A stretch of 64,000 nucleotides of DNA from Turbatrix aceti (taxonomy: Eukaryota; Nematoda; Chromadorea; Rhabditida; Panagrolaimidae): contig OZ017770.1 of assembly GCA_963969345.1 (NCBI GenBank), positions 4,597,246-4,661,245 of the forward strand, read 5' to 3'. The notes below the pieces were generated by a model. It worked only from the letters and a program-made list of their open reading frames with translations, searched no databases and was not told the origin of the DNA. Position numbers and translations under genes: made by a program. Below are positions 32,423-42,782 of the stretch, in pieces. The number at the start of each line of letters is the position of its first letter. Positions within the stretch are counted from its first letter, which is position 1.

Positions 32423-34764
32423 ATGGGTCTGTTAAGTAATCCAGTGTTAAATTTGACTATACTTGTCGTATTTTTTGTTTCCTTCAATCCTGCGTCTTCG
32501 GCAACAGATACTCTTGACAATGCAAAAATCACAGGTAAAATAAATCTTTTTTAAGTTTTTTTGAAGTATGTTTATTTTCCAGAAGCACCGATTGTACTGT
32601 GTTCCACAAAATGGGTAACAGTGCATATCAAGACTTCCGTTCCCTTTCAAGGCCGAATTTTTGTTGAAGGCCGGGCTTACGATAGCAGATGTTCCGCGCA
32701 GTATACTTCAAACTTGGCATCAAATGCCACATTCCGATTTCTCATGAACCCGTGTGGCAAAACGGATCACACAAGGCGATATGGGAAGCAAGCAGTCTCC
32801 GTCGCGAACATAAAAATCAATTTTCATCCTGTACGCAAGAAGTGTTCACTCCGGATAAGGCACTTATGTAACCGAAAAAAAAGCTTTCAGATAATTATTA
32901 TGCAAAATTCACGGGTGTTCAAGGTTGTGTGCGAAGATCCGGACTCCAACAGCCTTCTGCACGCAGACCCAAAGACAAACAGAGTGTGTCGTCACTCAAT
33001 CACCAACTTGAAACCAGATGCGGGACAAATTACCGTTGGCGACATCATTCGGCATCGCTGGGTTTGTTCGCCCGACTTCGGTAAGTAAGACGCACGAAAA
33101 AACAAATTGAACAAGTGCTGTTCTTTGCAGAAATTGCCAAGCATGCGATCATGCTGCGTAAGTGCGATGTTACTTCCCGGAGTGGAGAAATTATCCATCT
33201 GATCGACGAAAATGGATGTGCAATAGACGATTTGTTACTGTTCAACGTTCGCTACAACAGATCAAACCTCGAAGTAACTGCAGATACCAAGGTTTTCACT
33301 TTTGTAGACGAAAACGAGTTACGTTTTTCCTGTCGCATTACGCTTATTCAGCGGACAGCTGATTATGCACCTTTCATCGTAAGAAAATTTACTGCCTGTC
33401 TTTTTTGAGTTTTGTGTTCACCTTTCAGTTGCCAAAATGCAGTATCTCGCGCGACGAGTTGCGGAAAAGACATGGAAAACAAACAGCTCTTGCCTACTTT
33501 GAAAACGGAGATCAAACTTACAGGGGTAGGTTAAAGACGGGGAAAAATGTACATTATAACTTGCAGATTTTAACGCAATAATGAATGGAACAGAGGCACT
33601 CGAAGCGCCGACAAAGTCGGAATGGATTTATGTCCGCTCCCATAATCCCAAGCAGCCCCCGGCTACAGGTTTTTTTACTTGAATGAACTTGATGTACTTT
33701 TAAAATTTTAGAAACAGTAATTATTGGCCGAGTGAACAACTTTACTATTGATGGTTCATTTTTTGGTGAAAAGTTAAGAGGAACCAAAGGAAATCGACCC
33801 AGCCTGGCAACGACGAGCAAGCCGGATCCCCGAGTTAAGCCACAGGACGTCAATCACGTTAACGACCTCCTCGAGTTGTACCCCGACAAACAGCAACTTG
33901 GCAGATTTTCTGAGATTGGACGCGGCGGTGTTAATTTTGAAGATCTCACTGACATAGGTAGAGAGCCATTGGTCTTGCCGACACCCAAAAGTACAACCAC
34001 ACGTCGACCGAAGACAACAACTCCGAAAGTAATCACCACGACGACACCTTGGTTACCGGAGGAAATGGATGTCGAGGAGGAAAACATTCATTTCTCAGCC
34101 GAAGACGTCGATGAAGACAAATTTAACCTCAAAAAGATTGAATCGTTGCTTCTAGGCAACAAGCCGGTCCCAGGGTAAGCATGCGTTATCTCTTGATAAT
34201 CAGAAGATTATCCGTGTTACAGGACGATAAACCGAGACGTTCAAACAGGCGAAACAGTCCCCTTATCAATCACGCAGTCATCCCACGAAATTGTTAAAGC
34301 AGACTGGAGACTGGACGACGTGATACTCAACGCCACAGACGAACTCATTACGCGGTGCACCAGCGAAGTCGCACGTCTCAACGCCTCAGTGGGCGGCAAT
34401 CTACCCAATGTAAGAAAGAATTTATTTATCACAGCCCTACAAAGAGGCTATAAAAATGGACTTCTTTCAGACAGCGACAACATGCTCGTGGCGTTCTATC
34501 AACATTGTACTGCTCATTAGCACGGCTCTGTCTATAGTGCTCTGGATAATTCTCATTGCACACAAAGCATATCAATTCCTCTGTAAAAGGGAAAGAAAAA
34601 AAGCTGGTTCTGTGTCTTCAGACCCTCTAAGCAACCGAGTCCCACTGCCCTACCCGCCCTATCCAGGGTCCGCAGCTGCCTTTCACCCACCCCAGCCTCC
34701 CGCAAATTTTCACAACCAAGGCAGATCTTATCATTCCGAGTTCAACAGCGCTATGTTTACATAG
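32423..34764 (+). CDS. ZP-domain type I membrane protein (cuticlin-like)
   Basis: Nine exons (32423-32534, 32583-32830, 32891-33080, 33131-33378, 33429-33525, 33567-33668, 33712-34174, 34223-34409, 34471-34764) give 646 residues. After a signal peptide, a full zona pellucida domain (about 40-300) is visible. ZP-N has PFQGRIFVEGRAYDSRC and IKINFHPIIIMQNSRVFKVVC. ZP-C has VGDIIRHRWVC, IMLRKCDV, HLIDENGCAIDD and VFTFVDENELRFSCRI. A Thr/Pro-rich stretch (STTTRRPKTTTPKVITTTTP) and an acidic linker follow, then a transmembrane helix near residue 560-582 and a proline-rich cytoplasmic tail. ZP proteins polymerise in apical matrix and cuticle. Intron 32831-32890 (60 nt) is in frame and stop-free; removing it restores the FHP-to-FKVVC spacing of ZP domains, so I treat it as an intron. 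Confidence 0.9.
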
Positions 34765-34779
34765 AAAATAGTTTTCCGC

Positions 34780-34797
34780 AATAAATAGCACTTTATT
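34780..34797. terminator. Interleaved poly(A) signals of two convergent genes
   Basis: The sequence aataaatagcactttatt holds AATAAA on the plus strand (34780-34785, 16 bp after the ZP-gene stop) and AATAAA on the minus strand (34792-34797, 141 bp after the ZnT stop). Cleavage on each strand would leave the two 3'UTRs overlapping. Confidence 0.7.
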
Positions 34798-34937
34798 GGT
34801 TATATAAAAATGGCAAATGATGTTCCAACAGTACAAAAAAATGTATAATAATTTGAAACAATCCTTTGAATTTAAGAACCCATAATGTCTGGTTGCAGAA
34901 GGACTCTCATTCTTGCAGCTGTCTGATGAATGACGTA

Positions 34938-36474
34938 TCACGGAGTGTGGGCTACGGAATCTGCCAGGGTAGCTGGGGTTCGAGAGTTGATAGTGGGAGA
35001 CGTCTGCATTCCAGGTTTAAGGATAGCGTCGCAGCATTTGGCGTCTGGAATGTTGCAATTGCGGGGTCCACAGGCAAGCTTGCAGTGACCGGTACCCATT
35101 TCAGGAAATTCAGGTTGAATTGTAGAGCTGTGAATAGAATTGTTGTGGAAAATAAACTGAATTTGCTGGCTAGCATCTAGGTAGTCCTGCAGAGTACTGA
35201 ATCGAATATGCACAGTTGCAATAACCCGCTCGCCAACGAGGCACCAGACGTGAAATTCGTGTACGGCTTCGACACCCTTGATCTGGAGCAGTTGATGGGT
35301 AACTTCTTCTACACGAATATACTTTGGCGTCGTCTGGAGCAGAATCAGAGCGGTTTCACGAACGAGGGGAAATGTGGTGAAAACCATGAGGAACACCATG
35401 CACAAGCTGCAAAAGAAGGAAATTTAACTTTGCTTCCACTTCGGCAGCAGATATCGCGTTCTATGGCACTTCGAAACTAGCAAACTATATTTATATAAAA
35501 AAGCAGTTTAATCAAAACCGCTAAAAAAACTCTACCTCAAAACTGGATCCATATAAAGTTTAATATGCTCATGTCCCTCGACCAGCCAGGAGACGAGAGC
35601 AGTAGCAATTACGATAACCGATCCGATAGCGTCGCCCAGAACATGCAGAAAAACGCCTCGCATGTTGAGCTGCGAGGAGTTACCGGCTAAAAAATCGTTT
35701 TAAAGTCATAAAAAATGTTTTAACACTTTATGCCCACCTGACTTCTTTGCAGGAATTGCAATAGGTCGGACGACTGACACATCGCCGTTGCTCAATTCGC
35801 CAAAAGCCAAGACCTGGTGGGAGTTTATGAGATGACTGGCCTCGCCATCGACGACCGCAGAAGGCGAATCATCGTGTGAGTGATGGCTGTGGCCATGCGC
35901 GTGGTTGTGGAACATGCAAATGCCCACAATGTTGACCAGCAGACCGATGACGCCGACGACGAGGACGTGGAAGGGTTCCTTGATCATCTCAGGCTGGATG
36001 ATGCATTCGACGGCTTCGATAAAAATCGAGAAGCAAAGAGCCAGCAGAAAGACACCATTGATGAGGGCGCCGAGCACTTCGGCTCGTACCCATCCAAAAG
36101 TGTTCTTCTTTGTGTCCTGGGTTGCTATCTGAAACAAACGCGAAATAGACAGGTTTCAGGACAACTACATGGCTGGAGCAAAGACCTACTCGCATGCAGA
36201 CGTAAGCGATGACAAGTGCGAGCACGTCACTCAGCATGTGAAAGGAATCAGCAATCAGGGCCATTGATTTGGAAATGTAGCCGAAGACGAGTTCGATGAG
36301 AAAGAAGAAAAATGTGAGCATCAACATGATCAGAAGCTGGTAGCCGCCGTTGGATTTCCGCTTCGGAGAATGGCAGCTGCCACTGTGGAGAGGAACCGAG
36401 TCTGCCATTTTACCCGCGGTCACTGGTTCATCGGCTAGCTGGTTCATGGTAGATGGGTTTTCGGCATGACTCAT
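34938..36474 (-). CDS. CDF/SLC30 zinc transporter (ZnT-1/10-like)
   Basis: Exons 36190-36474, 35738-36128, 35536-35686 and 34938-35406 give 431 residues. Six helices are visible. The TM2 site is ADSFHMLSDVLAL (His79, Asp83) and the TM5 site HVLGDAIGSV (His240, Asp244). The H-x3-D pair is the zinc-type tetrad (Mn-type ZnT10 has Asn in TM2). A histidine-rich loop HNHAHGHSHHSHDD lies between TM4 and TM5, and a CDF C-terminal domain follows (EEVTHQLLQIKGVEAVHEFH). It should export Zn2+ from the cytosol by H+ exchange. A TTCACAG acceptor precedes the ATG by about 15 bp. Only 166 bp separates it from the stop of the upstream ICT1 gene on the same strand. Its 3' end converges with the ZP gene 173 bp away. 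Confidence 0.93.
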
Positions 36475-36640
36475 GCTTCAATCAATTTCTGTGAATTTTA
36501 CACGAAAAATTAGTAATGAGAGAAATAATTACGGCAAAATACCGCTCGATAGTACAGAAAATTGTGTCAAATGCGTTTATGATAACGAACAGATAAAAAA
36601 GAAGAAAACAATTACGCGCAACAATAAAACTCGACTCGTA

Positions 36641-37589
36641 TCAATCCATAAAATTTTTTGACCTTAAAGCCTTCGCTATCGACCGTCGTTTCTTCTCAGC
36701 CAGCCGCATACTGGCTGCTTTTTCACGTCTAAAACTCAGAAACTGGCTACAAAGGGCAAGTGGAAAAGGTATTGTTACCTCTGGTTTAGCAGCTCTTCCT
36801 CTTCTGCATTCGGTTGTCGGCGTTCTTCAAGGAGGAGATCTACTGCACAGGCACGAAGCATGTCATTTAACTTCTCAAAGCAATCCTCAAGGTTTTCAGT
36901 CTACAAGAATGATTCTGTTGATAAAGAAGGGTGGGAGCGATAAAAACGATCAGCTAACCGGTGAGCGTGACTTTGAAGACGTAATAACAACCTCGGATGC
37001 TTTGTTCAGCCGATAAGCATATTTTTTCTGAACAACGGGCCGTAACTCTTCGGGAACCCAGTCCTCATCGAGACGAAAGCGAATTTCAGCCTTGGTGGCA
37101 ACTAAAATGAGAGGCTCAGAAATTCGATGCACTAAATGAAGCACCAACCTTTGTTAACGTGTTGTCCTCCAGGTCCGCCGCTACATGTGAAAGATTTTTT
37201 GACAGCATCTGCAATATAACTGGAGTTGACTATGGTCTTTTGACAGCAACACAAAGCTTTAATTTGAAGCAATTCTCGAATGCTAAGCCATGTAATGATC
37301 AACCGGCCGCGAAACAAAGCAGACAAAAGCAGCAATGTGTCAAGCGCGGTGGAAATAAATTCAACGAAACCTTGTATCTCCGTTAAAAAGACACTAGACA
37401 TGGCAAAAAATAATCTCACCTTTTGGGATGGTTGCTATCAGATGGGGCTGAAAAAAAAGCAGTGTGTGAGCATTCGATGCAAGCGCAACAAACCGGCAGT
37501 GAGATGTGATGAGATGACGACAATCGGCACTGAACGCCAAGCATATCGACGTGCGATGTCCACGATTTTAGTAAATACAAACGGGTCAT
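36641..37589 (-). CDS. MRPL58: Mitochondrial peptidyl-tRNA hydrolase ICT1 (MRPL58)
   Basis: Exons 37494-37589, 37420-37447, 37149-37208, 36959-37101, 36779-36900 and 36641-36728 give 178 residues. A basic, Ser/Leu-rich N-terminus (about 30 residues) suits mitochondrial import. The release-factor class I domain follows: IPKDAVKKSFTCSGGPGGQ, with the catalytic GGQ at about residues 55-57, then HVNKVATKAEIRFRLDEDWV. The basic C-terminal extension (REKAASMRLAEKKRRSIAK) is the ribosome A-site anchor that lets ICT1 rescue stalled mitochondrial ribosomes. The tiny 28-nt second exon was placed because it restores the conserved IP-x-D segment. Copy 2 of the hAT-like element ends 94 bp upstream of the start codon. 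The gene and the downstream ZnT gene form a tight same-strand pair. Confidence 0.93.
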
Positions 37590-37683
37590 GTTAGTGAGTG
37601 TATCGTGCTCGGCTTTTGCGCTAGCAAGAATTGACCATTGCTATGTTCATTCTCAGCGAGCATCACAGATAATCAAAACTGGG

Positions 37684-38222
37684 CAGAGTTGTTCGATGCT
37701 CACCAAATTGCTCCTGCTCACTGCTCGCTCCTGCTCAGCTCACGAGCGCGAGCGGAGCGAGCGCGAAAAATTGGAGTGCTCAATGAGCATGAGCAGAGCG
37801 AGCACGAAAAATTGAATTGCTCAAAGAGCGTGAGCAGAGCGAGCAAGAGAAATTTTTAAAATGAGCACTGCTCACTATAAATTTAGTGCTACAAATACTA
37901 AAATACTGGTAATTTCGACCAAAAACACGATGTTGGGGGTATCTCCAAGGAGTATACGGTCTTTCTTTTAGTGAGGAACTGAATTTTGGCTCAAAATTCA
38001 CTTTTTTTTGTGTGAGCCATGTTCGCTCATTGCTCGCTCTTGCTCAACTCACGAGCGTGAGCAGAGCAAGAGCAAAGGATCTGAGAATAAAAGAGCGCGA
38101 GCGGAGCGAGCGCGAAAATTTTAGGAACTCAAAGAGCATGAGCAGAGCGAGCACGGAAAATTGAATTGCTCAAAGAGCGCGAGCAGAGCGAGCACTGAAA
38201 ATTGTCGAATTGAACAACTCTG
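37684..38222 (-). mobile_element. Non-autonomous hAT-like transposon (MITE), copy 2
   Basis: This 539-bp copy of the 23290-23829 element is in reverse orientation. It has the same 11-bp terminal inverted repeat and a perfect 8-bp target duplication of its own, AAACTGGG (37676-37683 and 38223-38230). Its core (ACGATGTTGGGGGTATCTCC) is the complement of GGAGATACCCCCAACATCGT in copy 1. Scattered substitutions separate the two copies. It lies just upstream of the ICT1 start codon, so it may contribute to or disturb that promoter. Confidence 0.9.
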
Positions 38223-38679
38223 AAACTGGGTGAACGGATGATGACCGCGAGTTTTCTTCTCGAGACTCTTTAACCGCAAATTTAATTTGCATCTTATTTT
38301 CGATCGTATAGGGGTGTGTAATAGCAGTTCTTTCTGTTGACTGACATTTTTTTTTATTTATTAGGTAGCATAACAAACTGAGGTCTATTTTTTGCAAAAT
38401 TTTGTTTGGTACTACTAACAATAAACAATTGATTGGTATTTATGCGTTTGGCACGCCTGAGAAGTTTTCACATGCTGACTAGCAAAGAAAACATATTTGT
38501 CGTTTGTAAATATTAATCGGGTGATTTTATCGGACTTGAAGTTTGAAAAAAATGAATGGCAGTAATGTGAAAGTATTTAAACTTGAGCTTCACGTCGGTT
38601 AGATGCGGTGTGGGAGTGAGGATAAGGCAGACGACCGTCTTGCAGTGACTGAAACGTATTTCTCTTGCTCATAAATTTT
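38223..38679. other. Intergenic region downstream of the DSL-like gene
   Basis: This is an AT-rich 457-bp stretch between transposon copy 2 and the stop of the DSL-like gene. It should hold that gene's 3'UTR. I see nothing else. Confidence 0.5.
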
Positions 38680-40411
38680 TCATTTTGACAGACTAAAAGA
38701 ACCCACTGTGTTGATGGGTTCGGTGTCATGGACTTGTGCTGTTCTTCGGATGACAGCGGGCGGGGGTCGATGCGCTGTCTGCCACTCCTGGTCTTGGGTG
38801 GTGTCGAGGAGAGGTGTGTTTCCCTGAATGGCGTTTGGTCTGTAGCCGCCACTGAATGCGGAGGGGTTTCGATTCTTCGGAAGCTGGTTGTTTTGCCTCT
38901 TTCGCCAATCGTTGAATAGCTTCGCACAAATGAGAAGCAGAATTATAAGAAGAGCGATGAGCAAGAGGATGGCCAGAACAATGGTCCACGTTCGGAACGC
39001 AGTGCTCACACCCTGTAAAAACATGCATGAATCAGGGACAATTCCCAAAGCAAGTGTACACCTACCGTCTGAGGATAAGCAGCTATCAGGCTGCACGTTC
39101 CGTTGTTTGCATCGTACAGGCAAACTTGGCAGTTTTGTACCTGTGTTTTCGTACTATCTGAATACGTGCAGAGTTCTCGCTGATGAGTGAAAATGGATGT
39201 GCAGAGCGCAGTCGTGCTGCTGGCTTCCACGCATTTGAGTTCACAGGATGGCCCGACAACTCCGCTACCACAAAGGACGTAATACTCGATGTTTATCGTT
39301 GTTCTCACCGGCTTCTGACCAGTTAGTGTTACCTGCGTGGGTGTCACAGAGGTGGGATTCAGGAAAGGTGAATATGACTTTAGATCAAGCACGAAGGTGT
39401 CAACATGAGTCAGCGGGGTGCGTACGTAAAAAGCAGTTCCGTTGGCGTCGCCGAGTGAATAACTCAGACTATGAACAAAAATATCGACGTAAACCTGTGA
39501 TTAAAAAATGTCAAATGAAAAAAAAATCTTAATTGACTTACAGGTTTGGAAACCACCTGAAGCTCGATCATGGCATTCCATGTAGGTGAACCCAGTTGAC
39601 TGACAGTGTAAAAGGTCGTCGAGTTGTAATAAATCGTAGCGCTAAAATGCAAATACAATCAGAGGCGTGAAATTGAAAATAGTGATTTTCGTTTGACTTA
39701 CTCAAGCGCAGCAACAACAAAAGTAAACGCAAAGGCACATGATGTTGAGCAGCTCGCTCCATCGCCTAGCTGCCATCCATTATTTATGTATTGGTTGAGT
39801 CTGAGGTAGAAAGTCGATTGCGATTCATTGGCCTATAACTATTATCGTGAAGTTTCCTTCGAGATAGCTTTTTGTGGACACATATTAGTCATCGTCTGTA
39901 AAAGGAGCGTCCGCATGAGACGTCCATATTGTTTAAAAAAGAAAAGGAAGGTGGCATGTACGAAAAAGTACGCAATTCATGTTACGATAAAGCAAATCGA
40001 TTATTGTATGCGCGAAAAACTCACGGCGAAAGTAATGCGATTCGATGCAGGTCTTTCGGGGTTAGAAAGCAATCCAGGGGCACTATTTGAAGTCTGTTGG
40101 GTCTGCTGCGGCTGATACTGTTGGTTAGCGTAAATTGATTGACCCTGTTGGTACTGCTGTTGTTGATACCTGAAAAAAATCATGATAAAGCACGGAAAAA
40201 TATCAATGACACACCGTTGATTCGTCGCCTGGGCCTGTGGCACGTACTGCTGCGGCTGATTGAATCTGGACTGTGCATTGTACGGCGAAATCTGTTGATT
40301 TGTCAATTGACCACTGTTAACCACCCTCTGACCATTGTTGTAACTGCCATACTGGCCTACCACAGTATGGCACGCCAGCAGCACAGACAGGGGTAGAAGC
40401 CGGCAAATCAT
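38680..40411 (-). CDS. Type I membrane protein with a DSL-like cysteine module (possible Notch-ligand relative)
   Basis: Exons 40215-40411, 40025-40169, 39702-39832, 39542-39641, 39066-39494 and 38680-39012 give 444 residues. A signal peptide (LLPLSVLLACHTVVG) is followed by a Gln/Tyr/Asn-rich region to about residue 95. A region reminiscent of the MNNL head of Notch ligands comes next (FYLRLNQYINNGWQLGDGAS with paired cysteines). INIEYYVLC then starts a module with C-x8-C-x3-C-x9-C spacing (Cys266, 275, 279, 289), matching the start of DSL domains. More cysteines lead to a transmembrane helix (about 344-366) and a basic, proline-containing tail. EGF repeats are absent, as in some nematode DSL proteins. 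The gene model is well supported by splicing; the Notch-ligand reading is tentative. Confidence 0.7.
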
Positions 40412-42782
40412 CTAGCCGGTGAATAGCTGGGGAAAGTTATGTTGGCGATAACAGTATTGCCCGTGGAAATAATTTAAATGACCTAAAAATATGGAATATT
40501 TAATTGCCCGAGCAATGTGCGTAGCAACATAGCAAATTATAGCACGCGTAAACAAGCAAGCCTCGAAACAGAATAAAGACGTGATAATACGCCTCTACGA
40601 CAGATCGTCGTTATCACAGTCATGAATGTAAACTGAGCAAGCAATTCACGACTTACAAGCAATGTTATGCAGTGCAGTATGCATCCTACGTTCTGTTTAC
40701 TTAACCACATTTAAACTTTAGAAGAAAAAGCGTATGATTCACGAAGACAATTGAAGGACTGACTGAGTAACCCTGGCACCAGGTAAATTGCAGAATACCA
40801 GGTGAGGTGAGGTATTACATGCAGGGTGGTAGGGTGCCGGGTGACTGATCGGGGTACACGGGAGGGAAAAAAGAAACAAGCCTCGGCCGGTCAGGTTGGA
40901 AAGGCCTGCTTGCTTTAAGCAGTCATAAGCCATGACCAACAGGCAAGGGAAGAATCTTTTTGGTATACGGGGCGGGGGAGAGCACCGATATGTTTGTCCT
41001 TTTGTCGGTGTTGTTCACCTCGCCACCCCCTTTTCCATGACCGTTTGCCGTCACCGTGATTCTCGACGACGTTGATGACGACTATGGCGCGCAGCAATGC
41101 AAATATCACTTTGCGAGCGAACGCCGCCGCCGCTCGGAGGTGAAGTTTGCCGCGCACCGATGCAGGACAGGGCTGCGTTGTGGCCGGATACACAATTGCC
41201 TGACCGATTGTTTTCCTGCGTGGTTCTATTCTTGAAAGGAGGAAATCATGTTGACAAATCAAAATCATCGACATTGTCTGGGCGCTTTCCTTAATGGAGG
41301 CAGGTACCCGCTATGCTTTTTGTTTCACATTTGTAAATGCACATATTACGTCAACCTTTGTTTGGCGGTAACAATTATTCAAAAAACATTGCAAGTACAA
41401 TTTCTTCAGCATAGATCAATTCATTTATGCCAGACAAAAACATAACCATCATAAATACACCGATATGTGCCCTAAAAAAAGTGTGGTCAGTTGCACAGAA
41501 TAAATACATATAAAATAATGATAGTGCTACGACAACGGCAAACGGTCGCCCCCAGTTATTCCATTTTTTATTGCCTCTACGTGCGCGTCACAATGGGGTG
41601 CTTTTCTTTTTTTTGGAATAAAAATGTGTTTCTTAGCGAATCAAGCCTCCCTCGCCTTAATCGTATCCGAATTTTTAAAAGAAATTGAAGCTTTGTGCTA
41701 ACTTCCAATTAATTCCTCGTTCATTCCAACCAACAAAAGATCAGTTCTGACTTAGCGCCCTTTCAATGAGCGAACCAAGAACTCCCCGCAGCGAAGACAT
41801 TAATTGCCTGCTATAAAGGCGGCATCACTCGTTGATTTGATCACGTTTCGCTTTGTCAAAAAATAGTGAACACTTGTTTGTCTCCCGGTTCATTGTGACC
41901 AAACTTTCACTGCTTTTGTATCAGCGCCAGCTCGCCAGCTTGCCACGCTTTTGCTACAACAATCCACCTTCTTCCAAAACGTGTGATTTGATAGCGCTTG
42001 CTTTTTTTCAACGCGTTGATTACCGCTGATAGCTCCGTTTAAAACAATTCACTGCGTTTATCGCGTTTCGTGCGCTTTCATTTAGCGACGCGAAGATGAG
42101 CAGCGCACTACTTTTGGGGAACACCCTGTATTGACTGCTCCCCTTACATCCTTCTTTGTTGTGTCACAGCTCGATATCGGATCTCGTCGATTAGATTTCT
42201 TACGTAATTTTGGCGTTGTTATTTTATGAGAAAAGAATTTTATGGATGCGGAATATTTTCACCTGTTTAAAAATGAGCGTTTCCGCACGCTTTTGTTTGC
42301 GTTTTAAAAATTCTGTTTTAAAATAGCTGAAATCCATAGTTGATGGCTTCGCAGTTTGTTTCTATATCATTGCCTGAAGAGGATAGCTTTGTCTTTCAGT
42401 GATCTTAAGGGACGGACAGACTTCGCTGCGGGGCACTTTACTCCGACAGTGGCCACTGGGCGAAAGCGAGAGGGAACACTATTCCCGTTGTTTTGCCAGC
42501 TTTGACCGCGAAGGCAAGCGCGTTTGTCCGCTGTCGTTGTTTAACTACGGCTTTTAACTCATGGGGGAAGGAAATGTGGAATATTAGTTTAAGTTTTAGT
42601 AATCTTTCTGACACGCGTAAATTTTGAGTAATGTTAAGGACTACACGCTTGCGGTTTCCTCACCTGTCTCATGCTTTTTCTTTCGTTTTCTTTTTGCGTT
42701 GCTCTTCCGCTGTTATTTGTGTTATTCTTTGCTTTAACAGTGATTCATTCATGCTTTGTCATCAACGAGGGTTGCAGGCCAG
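40412..42782. other. Divergent intergenic region upstream of DCLK
   Basis: This 2.4-kb stretch lies between divergent starts of the DSL-like (-) and DCLK (+) genes. It includes several GC-richer segments (about 41080-41170 and 42400-42500) that may be promoter or 5'UTR. An acceptor (agggttgcag, ending about 42777) sits 5 bp before the DCLK ATG. No domain-bearing frame or RNA gene was recognised. Confidence 0.5.
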
